The notes under the pieces: model-generated
What the model saw: the letters and a program-made list of their open reading frames with translations, nothing else
What the model was told of the DNA's origin: nothing
The model's database searches: none
Assembly (NCBI GenBank): GCA_002304995.1
Contig: DBPV01000116.1
Span: 1-42,465, forward strand
Direction of reading: 5' to 3'
From: Syntrophaceae bacterium UBA1411
Lineage (GTDB): Bacteria > Desulfobacterota > Syntrophia > Syntrophales > Smithellaceae
DNA length: 42,465 nucleotides
Shown here: positions 17,113 to 26,067 of the stretch, one piece after another
Layout of the letters: the number at the start of each line of letters is the position of its first letter
How positions within the stretch are numbered: position 1 is the first letter of the stretch
Made by a program: the position numbers and the translations under genes

Positions 17113-17517
17113 ATGGAAAATCTGTCTTTGTGGTCGTCCTTCCTGAAAATGATTTTTGCCCTGGCGATCGTTCTGGGGCTTTTGCTCGGCGTCCTTTATC
17201 TCGTCAAAAAAATGATGCGCCGCTCGCTGCCCGCTGCCGGCGATTCCTCCCCGATCCGGATTATCGCCTCGCGGTACCTTGGACCCAAAAGCAGCATCAT
17301 TCTTGTCGAAGTGGCCGATGCGGTGATCGTGGTCGGAATTTCCGCCCAGCAGATGACGCCGCTGGCCGTCATCGACGATCCGTCGGCCGTTTTGAAAATC
17401 GGCTCCCGGCCGGGACCGGCCGAACCCTCCGGATTTCCCGGGGAACAAATTGCCGCCCTGCTGTCCAATGCCCGCCGGATGTCCTGGGGGAAGAAGCCGG
17501 AGAAGGCGGACAAATGA
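17113..17517 (+). CDS. fliO: flagellar biosynthetic protein FliO
   Basis: FliO is a small membrane protein that aids assembly of the FliP5-FliQ4-FliR1 export gate. ATG 17113 gives 134 residues: a membrane helix at about 10-32 (MIFALAIVLGLLLGVLYLVK), then the conserved cytoplasmic part (IRIIASRYLGPKSSIILVEV, then VVGIS). The frame extends upstream into fliN, but the membrane-proximal start seven bases after the fliN stop fits the family. The stop overlaps fliP as ATGA. Confidence 0.9.
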   Translation: MENLSLWSSFLKMIFALAIVLGLLLGVLYLVKKMMRRSLPAAGDSSPIRIIASRYLGPKSSIILVEVADAVIVVGISAQQMTPLAVIDDPSAVLKIGSRPGPAEPSGFPGEQIAALLSNARRMSWGKKPEKADK

Positions 17518-18287
17518 AAAAGTCGCTGCCGCTGATTGCGGGACTGACATTGGGGGTATTGGCCGCCGGATTCCTGGAACCGTCCGCAGCGTGGGCCGCC
17601 TCGCCCTTTTCACTGCCGAATCTGAGCCTGACGTTTTCGGGCGGGGCAGCCGAGCCGGAGAAAGTTTCTTCGCTCATCCAGTTGGTCATTTTACTGACCG
17701 TGCTGACGCTGGCGCCGGCGATTCTGCTCATGCTGACGTCCTTTACGCGGATTGTCGTCGTTTTGTCGCTGATCCGCCATGCGCTGGGAACCCAGCAGAT
17801 GCCGCCCAACCAGATCATTGTCGGTCTGTCGCTTTTTTTGACGTTTTTCATCATGTCGCCGGTCATCGATCGGGTGAACACGGAAGCGCTCAAGCCTTAC
17901 ACCGAAGAACAGATCTCCGGCGAAACGGCGCTGACGCGCGCGGCCGCGCCCATCCGGGATTTCATGCTCAGGCAGGTCCGGGAAAAAGATTTGGCGCTGT
18001 TCGTCAAAATATCGGGCTCGCCCAGGCCCGCCAAACCGGAGGAGGTGTCGCTCACGATCCTGATTCCGGCTTTTGTCATAAGCGAATTGAAAACGGCTTT
18101 TCAGATCGGCTTCATGATTTATCTGCCGTTTCTGATCCTGGACATGGTGGTGGCGAGCGTTCTTCTGTCCATGGGCATGATGATGCTCCCGCCGATCATG
18201 GTCAGCCTGCCGTTCAAGCTGCTTCTCTTCGTTCTGGTGGACGGCTGGCATCTGATCGTCGGTTCGCTGGTGCAGAGTTTTCGATAG
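17514..18287 (+). CDS. fliP: flagellar type III export gate protein FliP
   Basis: FliP builds most of the export-gate pore in the MS-ring centre. ATG 17514 overlaps the fliO stop and yields 257 residues with a cleavable signal peptide ending near SAAWA (residue 28), which FliP is unusual in having. Four membrane helices follow; the signatures LTSFTRIVVVLSLIRHALGT and QMPPNQIIVGLSLFLTFFIM are diagnostic. A much longer upstream open frame is only run-through of fliO in another phase. Confidence 0.96.
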   Translation: MKKSLPLIAGLTLGVLAAGFLEPSAAWAASPFSLPNLSLTFSGGAAEPEKVSSLIQLVILLTVLTLAPAILLMLTSFTRIVVVLSLIRHALGTQQMPPNQIIVGLSLFLTFFIMSPVIDRVNTEALKPYTEEQISGETALTRAAAPIRDFMLRQVREKDLALFVKISGSPRPAKPEEVSLTILIPAFVISELKTAFQIGFMIYLPFLILDMVVASVLLSMGMMMLPPIMVSLPFKLLLFVLVDGWHLIVGSLVQSFR

Positions 18288-18302
18288 GAGAGGATAACGG
18301 TT

Positions 18303-18572
18303 ATGACACCCGACGCAATTGTTGGTCTGATGGCGGAGACGATCAAGGTCACGCTGCTGGTGGCGGCGCCCATGCTCATTGTCGGCCTGGTCGTCGGCGT
18401 TTTGATCAGTCTGTTTCAGGCGGTAACCCAGATTCAGGAAATGACGCTGGTTTTCGTTCCCAAGATCGTCGCCGTGCTGGTGACGCTGGTGGCGGCGCTT
18501 CCCTGGATGATCGGCATGCTGATCAATTTCACACAGAACCTGTTTGTCAATATTCCCCTGTATGCCCGGTGA
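18303..18572 (+). CDS. fliQ: flagellar type III export gate protein FliQ
   Basis: FliQ is a two-helix subunit on the outside of the FliPQR gate. The 89 residues show two hydrophobic segments (about 15-38 and 52-75) with the typical FQAVTQIQEMTLVFVPKIVA between them. The ATG lies 15 bases past fliP, preceded by GGAGAGG. Length and sequence are entirely normal. Confidence 0.95.
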   Translation: MTPDAIVGLMAETIKVTLLVAAPMLIVGLVVGVLISLFQAVTQIQEMTLVFVPKIVAVLVTLVAALPWMIGMLINFTQNLFVNIPLYAR

Positions 18573-18609
18573 TCCCGGCCGCGCACACACGTAACGATCG
18601 ACAAAGACG

Positions 18610-19404
18610 ATGGAAAGCCTGTCCACACTTCTTCCTTATTTCACGGCGCGGTACACCGACGCGTTTATCCTCGTTCTGCTTCGGACCGGCGCCATCGTTG
18701 TCACCCTGCCGGTGATATCCGAATCCGTTGTGCCCGTCATGGTGAAGGCCGGTCTGACCCTGATCATCGCCGTTGTTATTTTCCCGCTGGTCGCGGCGCA
18801 AATACCGCCCCTGGATTCCCGTTCCCTTTTCGGGCTGGTCGGACTTCTGGCCGGGGAAGTGCTGATCGGCGTGACGATCGGTTTTGTCGCCCGGATGTAT
18901 TTTGCGGCCATTCAACTGGCGGGGGATATCATCGGCTTCCAGATGGGTTTTTCCGTTGTCAATGTGATCGATCCGATGAGTTCGGCGCAGGTGTCGGTGA
19001 TCACGCAACTTCAGTACATGATCGCCATGCTGATCTTTCTGACCGTCGACGCCCACCATTTATTTTTCCAGGCTCTGATGCAGAGCTATGCCGACATTCC
19101 GGTTGCCGGATTTCAGTTTTCGGGGGGCGTCATGCAGTTGGTTTTCGAAGCCTCCCGGGACATGTTTGCGCTGGCGCTCAAGATCGCCGCACCGATCATG
19201 GCGGTCATGATTTTCACCAACGTCGCCCTGGGTGTCGTGGCACGCACAGTCCCGCAGATGAATATTTTCATTGTCGGCTTTCCGTTGCAGATTTCCCTGG
19301 GATTGATCTTCCTGGGGCTCACGGCGCCGCTTTTTGTCCGCCTCACCGAGGGGCTGTTTGGCGAAATGGGAAAAAAAATGGCCGCCCTGCTGCGGCTGAT
19401 GTGA
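18610..19404 (+). CDS. fliR: flagellar type III export gate protein FliR
   Basis: FliR is the single-copy gate subunit that seals the FliP ring and contacts FlhB. The 264-residue protein is very hydrophobic with about six helices. GEVLIGVTIGFVARMYFAAI and GDIIGFQMGFSVVNVIDPMS are FliR hallmarks. It follows fliQ by 37 bases. No fusion to FlhB is present; flhB starts separately 59 bases later. Confidence 0.95.
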   Translation: MESLSTLLPYFTARYTDAFILVLLRTGAIVVTLPVISESVVPVMVKAGLTLIIAVVIFPLVAAQIPPLDSRSLFGLVGLLAGEVLIGVTIGFVARMYFAAIQLAGDIIGFQMGFSVVNVIDPMSSAQVSVITQLQYMIAMLIFLTVDAHHLFFQALMQSYADIPVAGFQFSGGVMQLVFEASRDMFALALKIAAPIMAVMIFTNVALGVVARTVPQMNIFIVGFPLQISLGLIFLGLTAPLFVRLTEGLFGEMGKKMAALLRLM

Positions 19405-19463
19405 CCATACGGCGGCCGGTAACGAAATATTGACGCAGCTGTCAGGAAATTGATGAGGAAGGC

Positions 19464-20537
19464 ATGGCGCAGGACGACGATCAGGAACGAACCGAACAGG
19501 CCACCGCAAAAAGGCGCGAGGAGACGCGGGAAAGAGGGCAGGTGGCCCGTTCGCAGGAAGTGGTGTCGGCGGGCATTCTGGCGGCGGGGCTTCTGTTTTT
19601 TTATTTCGGCGGCTCCACACTGCTTATGAAAACCATGGACATGATGAAAAGCGGCTTTCGCGAAGCCGGACGAGTCGATCTGACGGCCGACACGGGCACC
19701 GCTCTGATCATCACGTGTCTTTTCAAGGGATTCGAAATCCTTTTTCCCCTGCTCATCGCCGTTGTGGTCGCGGCCGTCCTTGGCAATGTGCTTCAGTTCG
19801 GCTTTATGCTGACCGCCAAATCTCTTGAACCGAAAATTGAAAAGATCAGTCCGGCCCGGGGATTTCAACGCCTGTTTTCCCTGCGATCCCTGGTGGAACT
19901 GGCCAAAGGCCTGATAAAAATCGCCGTTGTGGGCGGCGTAGCCTATTTCATCATCCGCCGCGAACTGGATTTCCTGATGCCGCTGGCGGATCAGTCGATC
20001 TGGGGCATGCTGGCGTATATCGGCGGAGTCTGCTTCAAACTCCTGCTTGCCATGACAATTGTTTTGGTCGTGCTGGCCGCGCTGGATTACGCCTATCAGC
20101 GCTGGGAGTTTGAGAAAAGCATCCGCATGACCAAGCAGGAAATCAAGGACGAATACAAAAACACGGAAGGCAATCCGCTGATCAAGGCCAGAATCCGGCG
20201 GATCCAGAGAGAAATGTCGCAAAAACGGATGATGGCGCAGGTGGCCAAGGCCGATGTCGTCATTACCAATCCGACGCACCTGGCCGTTGCCGTCCGTTAC
20301 GAACCTGGGTCCATGGCGGCCCCGGTGGTCGTCGCGAAGGGAGCGGATTTCATCGCGGAGAAAATCCGCCGGCTGGCGATGGAAAACGATGTTCCGATCG
20401 TGGAAAACAAACCGCTGGCACAGGTATTGTATAAGATCGTCCAGGTGGACCGGATGGTGCCGGAGAATCTCTACAAGGCGGTGGCGGAAGTGCTGGCGTT
20501 TGTTTACGAGCAGAAAAACATCAGGATATTCGGATAG
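19464..20537 (+). CDS. flhB: flagellar export switch protein FlhB
   Basis: FlhB wraps the export gate and switches substrate specificity from rod/hook to filament. It has the charged N-terminus (ERTEQATAKRREETRERGQV), four membrane helices (about 35-210) and a cytoplasmic domain with the autocleavage motif NPTH at 269-272, so self-processing is expected. The 357 residues match the family. The partner FliK lies at 10035. A separate protein equivalent to only the post-NPTH half is encoded at 28872. Confidence 0.96.
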   Translation: MAQDDDQERTEQATAKRREETRERGQVARSQEVVSAGILAAGLLFFYFGGSTLLMKTMDMMKSGFREAGRVDLTADTGTALIITCLFKGFEILFPLLIAVVVAAVLGNVLQFGFMLTAKSLEPKIEKISPARGFQRLFSLRSLVELAKGLIKIAVVGGVAYFIIRRELDFLMPLADQSIWGMLAYIGGVCFKLLLAMTIVLVVLAALDYAYQRWEFEKSIRMTKQEIKDEYKNTEGNPLIKARIRRIQREMSQKRMMAQVAKADVVITNPTHLAVAVRYEPGSMAAPVVVAKGADFIAEKIRRLAMENDVPIVENKPLAQVLYKIVQVDRMVPENLYKAVAEVLAFVYEQKNIRIFG

Positions 20538-20542
20538 CGGTT

Positions 20543-22624
20543 ATGGCTGAGGCACAGGCAAAAACGGCTCAAAATGCGTTCTGGGATTCGGCGCGGTCGA
20601 ACTCCGCCGTCATGGCGATGGGAGTGATTGCGATTCTCATGGTCATGATCATTCCCATCCCGTCTTTCCTGCTCGACGTTTTGCTGTCATTCAGCATGGC
20701 GTTGGCGATCATCATCCTGCTCATTTCCATGTTCGTCTTAAAGCCGCTGCAGTTTTCGGTTTTTCCTTCTGTCCTGCTGATGGTGACGCTCCTGCGTCTT
20801 TCGCTGAATGTCGCGTCCACGCGGCTGATTTTATTGCACGGCAATGAAGGCTCCTCGGCCGCCGGTCAGGTGATTCAGGCCTTTGGAACGTTCGTCGTCG
20901 GCGGCAACTATGTCGTGGGCCTGGTCGTGTTCCTGGTGCTGGTCATGATCAATTTCGTGGTCATCACCAAGGGCGCCACCCGCGTGGCTGAAGTGTCCGC
21001 GCGCTTTACACTCGACGCCATGCCCGGCAAGCAGATGAGCATCGATGCGGATCTGAACGCCGGCCTGATTTCCGATTCCGATGCCCGGCGCAGGCGCGCG
21101 GAAATCGAACAGGAAGCCAACTTCTACGGAGCGATGGACGGAGCCAGCAAATTCGTGCGCGGCGACGCGATCGCCGGCGTGCTCATTGTACTGGTCAATA
21201 TCATTGGCGGCCTGATCATCGGCGTTTTGCAGATGGGCATGCCGGTTGTCGAGGCGGCACGCAACTACACGCTTTTAACCGTGGGCGACGGTCTGGTGAC
21301 GCAGGTGCCCGCCCTGATCGTCTCCACAGCAGCAGGCATTCTGGTTACCCGGACGGCTTCGTCGGCCGAGCTGGGCGACGAAGTGAGCGCGCAGGTATTT
21401 TCGCAGCCCAAGGCCATCGCCGCCGCGGCAATCCTGCTGTTTGCCTTCGCGCTCATTCCGGGCATGCCGAAAGTATCTTTTATCCTCGTGGCCGGCATCA
21501 TTGCTTTCGTCGCCTGGCGCGTCGTGAGGACAATCGCCCGGACAAAGGAAATCGAGGAGGCGAAGGCCGCCGAGCAGCCGGTACAGGCCGAGGCGGAGGA
21601 CGTCGTGGCGCCGCTCGATGCCATGGGCCTGGAGGTGGGCTACGCCCTGATTCCGCTGGTGGACGCCTCTCAGGGCGGCGAACTGCTGACGCGAATCAAG
21701 GCCCTGCGCCGCCAGCTTTCACAGGATATGGGATTTCTCATGCCTTCCATTCATATCCGCGACAATCTGAAGCTCAAGCCCGACGAATACAGCGTTATGA
21801 TCAAAGGCGTCGAAATCGCCCGCGGATCCGTGATGACGGGGCATTTTCTGGTGATTGCCACCGAGGAAAAGGCGATGCCGTTCAAGGGCATTCCCACCAG
21901 GGAGCCGGCTTTCGGCCTGCCCGCGATGTGGGTCAGCCAGAAGGAAAAGGACGCCGTTATGGCCAAAGGCTATGTGGTGGTGGATCCCGCCACCGTCGTC
22001 ACGACGCACCTGACGGAGCTGGTCAAAACTTACGCAGACGAACTTGTGGGCCGCCAGGAGGTGCAGGCGCTGGTGGATAATCTGGAACAGCTCTATCCGC
22101 GCGTCGTCAAGGAGATCGTCCCCAAGGTGGTTCCCATCGGTCTTCTTCACCGTGTTTTGCAGCGGCTGCTCCGGGAGAGAATTTCCATCCGCGATCTTTT
22201 GTCGATCATCGAAACACTGGGCGAATGCGTTTCCCTGACCCGCAATGCGGACATTCTCACCGGCTATGTGAGGCAGGCGCTGGCGCGGGCCATTACCCGG
22301 CAGTATCAGGACCGGGACGGCAACATCACCGTCATGATTTTGTCGCCGGACATCGAAGACGGCATCAGCCGCTCCATTTCCCACACGGAACATGAATCGT
22401 TCGTTGCGCCCGATCCGAGCCTCGTCAAAAAAATGGTGGCCGGTCTGCAGAAGATGATTTCCGCCTTCACCGCCGGCGGGCTGCAGCCCATCGTGCTGTG
22501 CTCCCCCAATATCCGGATTCATCTCCGGAAGGTTCTGGAAAAGTTTTTTCCCAGCATCGTTGTTCTGGCCCATAACGAGATATCGCGGGAAGTTCATGTC
22601 AAATCTCTGGGGATGGTAGAGTAA
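20543..22624 (+). CDS. flhA: flagellar export gate protein FlhA
   Basis: FlhA is the nonameric export-gate protein that docks chaperone-substrate complexes. The N-terminal ~330 residues contain about eight membrane helices and the FHIPEP-type conserved cytoplasmic loop (ARFTLDAMPGKQMSIDADLN). The C-terminal cytoplasmic domain (about 350-693) includes GFLMPSIHIRDNLKLKPDEY and ends in a family-typical VVLAHNEIS. The length of 693 is standard. It starts five bases after flhB. Confidence 0.97.
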   Translation: MAEAQAKTAQNAFWDSARSNSAVMAMGVIAILMVMIIPIPSFLLDVLLSFSMALAIIILLISMFVLKPLQFSVFPSVLLMVTLLRLSLNVASTRLILLHGNEGSSAAGQVIQAFGTFVVGGNYVVGLVVFLVLVMINFVVITKGATRVAEVSARFTLDAMPGKQMSIDADLNAGLISDSDARRRRAEIEQEANFYGAMDGASKFVRGDAIAGVLIVLVNIIGGLIIGVLQMGMPVVEAARNYTLLTVGDGLVTQVPALIVSTAAGILVTRTASSAELGDEVSAQVFSQPKAIAAAAILLFAFALIPGMPKVSFILVAGIIAFVAWRVVRTIARTKEIEEAKAAEQPVQAEAEDVVAPLDAMGLEVGYALIPLVDASQGGELLTRIKALRRQLSQDMGFLMPSIHIRDNLKLKPDEYSVMIKGVEIARGSVMTGHFLVIATEEKAMPFKGIPTREPAFGLPAMWVSQKEKDAVMAKGYVVVDPATVVTTHLTELVKTYADELVGRQEVQALVDNLEQLYPRVVKEIVPKVVPIGLLHRVLQRLLRERISIRDLLSIIETLGECVSLTRNADILTGYVRQALARAITRQYQDRDGNITVMILSPDIEDGISRSISHTEHESFVAPDPSLVKKMVAGLQKMISAFTAGGLQPIVLCSPNIRIHLRKVLEKFFPSIVVLAHNEISREVHVKSLGMVE

Positions 22625-22628
22625 CGCC

Positions 22629-23780
22629 ATGCGGATGAAGCGCTATGAAGTCGCCGCCATGAACGATGCCATGGCAAAAATCAAGACGGATCTGGGTCCC
22701 GAGGCCATCATTTTATCGGCAAGAAAAATCCGTTCCGGAAAAAACGAGGTGTTTGAAGTTGTCGCGGCGCGCGACGACGATTTCGGCCTGGACCGGCCGC
22801 CCGTTAAAGAAGACCGGCCCAGTTTCAGCGCAGCGACCGATGAACCTCTTGCCGCTATCCGCAAAGAGATCGGCCATGTGAGGCAAGCCGTGGAGGAGAT
22901 CCGGACGTCCGGCCGTCTGGCCGATGAACTTGCGGAAATGAAAGAAACGCTCAATGCCTTTTTTGATGTGCTGGGAATGCGTCAGGGACGGGCGCCGCAG
23001 GATCTGAACGCCAGAATTTACCGGCGGCTTTTGCAAAGCGGCTTTTCGCGGGCCGGGGCCTGCCGCATCGTGGAGGCGATCGGCCGCGGGGACCGGACGT
23101 CAGGACCGGTTTCGGAAGCCGATGCGCTGGCGCTGGCGGGAAAGCACATTGCCTTGTCCCTGCCGTCCGCAAGGAAGAACACGACGGGGAAGCGCATCCG
23201 GATGCTGATCGGGCCGACCGGCGTGGGGAAGACGACGACGCTCGCGAAACTGGCGGCGCGGCAGGCCCTCGTGGAAAAAAGAAAAGTCGGGCTTATTTCG
23301 ACGGATAACGTCCGCGTCGCCGCAGGCGAACAGCTGGGCGCCTATGCCAGGATCATGGGTCTGCCCATGGAATGCGCATCCACGCCGGAGGCCTTTGAAA
23401 AAGCGATTCGGCGCTTTGCCGACAGGGATGTGGTGCTGGTGGACACGCCGGGGCGCGCCCGTCCGGACGATGCCTATCTCCTCCGGATGGCGCAGGCGCT
23501 GCCCGATGAGACAGTGGAAACGAATCTTCTGATGAATGCGACAGGCAGCGGCGATTACCTGGAAAGGCTGGTGACGGATTATGGCCGGTTGCGGGTCGAT
23601 CAGCTGATCATTACGAAGATCGACGAATCGCGGCGCTTCGGAAGTCTGTACGATGTGATCGTTCGGGCGGCCAGGCCGGTCGCTTATCTCACCGGCGGTC
23701 AGAACGTCCCGCAGGATATCGAGGAGGCCTCGCCCCTCCGGATGGCGAAACTGATGTTGAGCGGCGCAGCGAACTCATAG
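22629..23780 (+). CDS. flhF: flagellar polar-placement GTPase FlhF
   Basis: FlhF is an SRP-type GTPase that sets where flagella are built. The 383 residues have the N-terminal B domain start (MRMKRYEVAAMNDAMAKIKT), an N domain (about 105-180) and a G domain with P-loop GPTGVGKTTT (195-204), DTPGR for G3 and TKIDE for G4. DTPGR replaces the common DTAGR; the catalytic residues nevertheless look intact. It lies between flhA and flhG, the standard order in polar flagellates. Confidence 0.95.
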   Translation: MRMKRYEVAAMNDAMAKIKTDLGPEAIILSARKIRSGKNEVFEVVAARDDDFGLDRPPVKEDRPSFSAATDEPLAAIRKEIGHVRQAVEEIRTSGRLADELAEMKETLNAFFDVLGMRQGRAPQDLNARIYRRLLQSGFSRAGACRIVEAIGRGDRTSGPVSEADALALAGKHIALSLPSARKNTTGKRIRMLIGPTGVGKTTTLAKLAARQALVEKRKVGLISTDNVRVAAGEQLGAYARIMGLPMECASTPEAFEKAIRRFADRDVVLVDTPGRARPDDAYLLRMAQALPDETVETNLLMNATGSGDYLERLVTDYGRLRVDQLIITKIDESRRFGSLYDVIVRAARPVAYLTGGQNVPQDIEEASPLRMAKLMLSGAANS

Positions 23781-23807
23781 AACGACGGGAGCCGCAAAAG
23801 GAAGGAT

Positions 23808-24716
23808 ATGATCGCAGACCAGGCAGCAACACTTAGGGAAATTCGAAAAAATCAACAGCTCCGGCAGAAGGCCTCCGCCGCCGGGGAGGAGGCGGCCCGA
23901 GCCGGCAGAGACGTTCGCGTCATCGCCGTCACCAGCGGCAAAGGAGGGGTGGGAAAAACCAACATCGCCGCCAATCTTGCCTGTCTGCTGGTGAAGAGGA
24001 GAAAGGAAACACTGGTTTTGGACGCGGATGTCGGGCTCGCCAATATCGACGTGATTCTGGGCGTCAACGCGTCCTTCAATCTGTACCATGTGCTCAAAGG
24101 CGAAAAAACGCTGGAGGAAATTCTGATCGACGGTCCGGGCGGCCTCAGGATTCTGCCCTCCGCGTCGGGAATTCCCGAAATGACGGATCTGTCGCGCGGA
24201 GAAAAGCTGACGCTTGTCGACACGTTGAGCGCCCTGGGTGAGCGTCTCGACATCATGATGATCGACACGGGCGCCGGCATTTCCTCAAACGTGATGTATT
24301 TCAACATGGCGGCCAAGGAAATCATCGTGGTGGCGACGCCGGAACCGACCTCGCTCACCGATGCCTACGCGCTCATCAAGGTGCTCTACCAGCGCTACGC
24401 CAAGAAACGGTTCCGCCTGATCGTCAATATGGTGAAAAGCGCCGCGGAAGCGCGGGAAATTTACTTCCGCCTGAGCAACGCCACAAGCCATTTTTTGAAT
24501 TTAACCGTTGAATATTTGGGTCATGTGGTATTAGATGAAAACATGACGGAGGCCGTGAGAAAGCAGACAGCGCTGGTCGAAATTTTTCCCGAGGCGCCGG
24601 CCGCCAGATGTCTTGCAAAAGTTGCGGATAAAATTGCCACCGAAACGTTGGACGCGTATGAAAACGGCAGCATCAAGTTTTTCTGGAAAAACATCATCGA
24701 CCAGAACCGCGGATAA
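23808..24716 (+). CDS. flhG: flagellar number regulator FlhG (MinD-like ATPase)
   Basis: FlhG (FleN/YlxH) is a ParA/MinD-family ATPase that limits flagellar number and stimulates FlhF. An N-terminal segment (RQKASAAGEEAARAGRDVRV) resembles the activator helix that touches FlhF. The deviant Walker A KGGVGKT is at 45-51, and DADVGLANIDVILGV and MMIDTGAGI follow. It ends with a basic/amphipathic tail (SIKFFWKNIIDQNR), as used for membrane binding. Its 3' end overlaps the start of fliA. Confidence 0.95.
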   Translation: MIADQAATLREIRKNQQLRQKASAAGEEAARAGRDVRVIAVTSGKGGVGKTNIAANLACLLVKRRKETLVLDADVGLANIDVILGVNASFNLYHVLKGEKTLEEILIDGPGGLRILPSASGIPEMTDLSRGEKLTLVDTLSALGERLDIMMIDTGAGISSNVMYFNMAAKEIIVVATPEPTSLTDAYALIKVLYQRYAKKRFRLIVNMVKSAAEAREIYFRLSNATSHFLNLTVEYLGHVVLDENMTEAVRKQTALVEIFPEAPAARCLAKVADKIATETLDAYENGSIKFFWKNIIDQNRG

Positions 24717-25419
24717 AAAGAGCCGGGATGAACTGATTTTACACTACGCTCCTCTGGTGAAGAATATCGTCGGCCGGCTGGCCGCAAAGCTGCCGATCGA
24801 CGCGGCGGACAAGGAGGATCTGATCAACGTCGGCATCATGGGGCTCATGTCCGCGCTGGAGAAATACGACGCATCCCGCAACGTTCAGTTTGAAACCTAC
24901 GCCGGTTTCCGCATCCGGGGCGCGGTCCTCGACGAACTGAGGGCCAAGGACTGGGTGCCGCGGGCGACGCGCAGCAAGGACAATAAAATCGAAGGCGCGC
25001 TCAGCGCCCTGCGAAAGCGTCTGGGGCGAGCGCCGGACGAAAACGAGCTTGCGGCGCACCTGGGCGTTACACTGGACGAATACTTCAAGATGCTCGACGA
25101 GGCCCGCTGCGTATCGCTCATCTCGACGGAAGATCTGCCGCCGGATTATCTGGAAAAGTTCCGCCGCGAGGACGTTCTTGAAGAAATGAACGAAAACAAT
25201 CCGCTGGCTCTGCTGGTGGATATGGAATTCAAGGACAAGCTGAAGCAGGCCATCGACCGGCTGCCGCCGAAGGAAAAACTGGTCTTGTCGCTGTATTATT
25301 ACGAGGAATTGACCATGAAGGAAGCCGGGCGCGTGATGGAGCTTACGGAATCGCGCGTCTGCCAGCTTCACGCGCAGGCGGTGCTGCGCCTGCGGGAAAT
25401 GATAAAGTTTGTCGGATAA
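24658..25419 (+). CDS. fliA: flagellar sigma factor FliA (sigma-28)
   Basis: FliA directs transcription of late flagellar genes. Region 2 is clear (LILHYAPLVKNIVGRLAAKL, then DLINVGIMGLMSALEKYD and FETYAGFRIRGAVLDELRAK), as are region 3 and the region 4 helix-turn-helix (YYYEELTMKEAGRVMELTES). The start is uncertain: ATG 24658 gives 253 residues and overlaps flhG by 59 bases, while ATG 24613 would add 15 basic residues unlike the family. Its inhibitor FlgM is encoded at 33966. Expression from the sigma-54 operon places FliA below the FlrC-like activator. Confidence 0.93.
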   Translation: MKTAASSFSGKTSSTRTADKKSRDELILHYAPLVKNIVGRLAAKLPIDAADKEDLINVGIMGLMSALEKYDASRNVQFETYAGFRIRGAVLDELRAKDWVPRATRSKDNKIEGALSALRKRLGRAPDENELAAHLGVTLDEYFKMLDEARCVSLISTEDLPPDYLEKFRREDVLEEMNENNPLALLVDMEFKDKLKQAIDRLPPKEKLVLSLYYYEELTMKEAGRVMELTESRVCQLHAQAVLRLREMIKFVG

Positions 25420-25422
25420 ACC

Positions 25423-26025
25423 GTGAAAAAAGCGAAGCTGGACATTCTGGAAGACCTGCCGGATTTAAAAAGCGAAGGAACCGCGCCTGCCGGCGTTCAA
25501 GATCCGACCGCGGCAGCGGGCCGGGGATGGGCCATCAACAAACTGTTTCTTGTCGCCGCGCCGGTGGTCCTGGTTTTGGCGCTGGTTGCGGGATACGCGG
25601 CCCTGCAACTGGGCGGACATTTTTCTCCCGGCGCCAAAAGCGGCGAGCATCTGAAACGGCCGGAAATTCCGGCGCCGGCCGCGCCCGCGGTTAAGGAGAC
25701 GGCGCCTGCGGCCGCGTCAGGACAGGCAACGACGCTTGCGCTTGACGATTTTATAATCGATCTTCAAGACGCCCGCGGCCGTCACTTTATGGTTCTGGTC
25801 GATATCGCCCTGCAACTGCAGGGCGAGGCAAAACATAAGTCTCCCGAAGAGATTGCCGCGGCGCGCGCCGTCGTCATCAGGACGCTCCAGGGCAAAAACG
25901 TGGTCGCTCTGCGCTCTCCGGAGGAACGGCGCAAACTCAAGGAGGATCTGGCGCGGGCTCTGGAGGAAGCGATGGGCGCCGAGAAGGTCCAGGACGTCTT
26001 TTTTACCAATTATTTTATTCTGTGA
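25423..26025 (+). CDS. second FliL-like protein
   Basis: The 200-residue product starts with GTG three bases after fliA. It has a short cytoplasmic N-terminus, one membrane helix (about 40-63), a Pro/Ala linker (about 75-100) and a C-terminal FliL-type domain (TTLALDDFIIDLQDARGRHF, then MVLVDIALQL) ending VFFTNYFIL, which mirrors VYFTEFVIQ of FliL at 15083. Family knowledge suggests a stator-associated inner-membrane protein. Sequence identity to the first FliL is low, so this looks like an old paralogue. Some bacteria use extra FliL proteins for different stators; here that is inference. Confidence 0.75.
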   Translation: MKKAKLDILEDLPDLKSEGTAPAGVQDPTAAAGRGWAINKLFLVAAPVVLVLALVAGYAALQLGGHFSPGAKSGEHLKRPEIPAPAAPAVKETAPAAASGQATTLALDDFIIDLQDARGRHFMVLVDIALQLQGEAKHKSPEEIAAARAVVIRTLQGKNVVALRSPEERRKLKEDLARALEEAMGAEKVQDVFFTNYFIL

Positions 26026-26067
26026 CCGGCGCCGTTGACCCGGGAATCCGAAGCCACGGAGGTGAAC

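Noticed and set aside
17450..18715. Long + strand open frame in another phase over fliO, fliP and fliQ
   Set aside because: The correct frames give complete FliO, FliP and FliQ with membrane helices. This one is a shadow with no hydrophobic segments.
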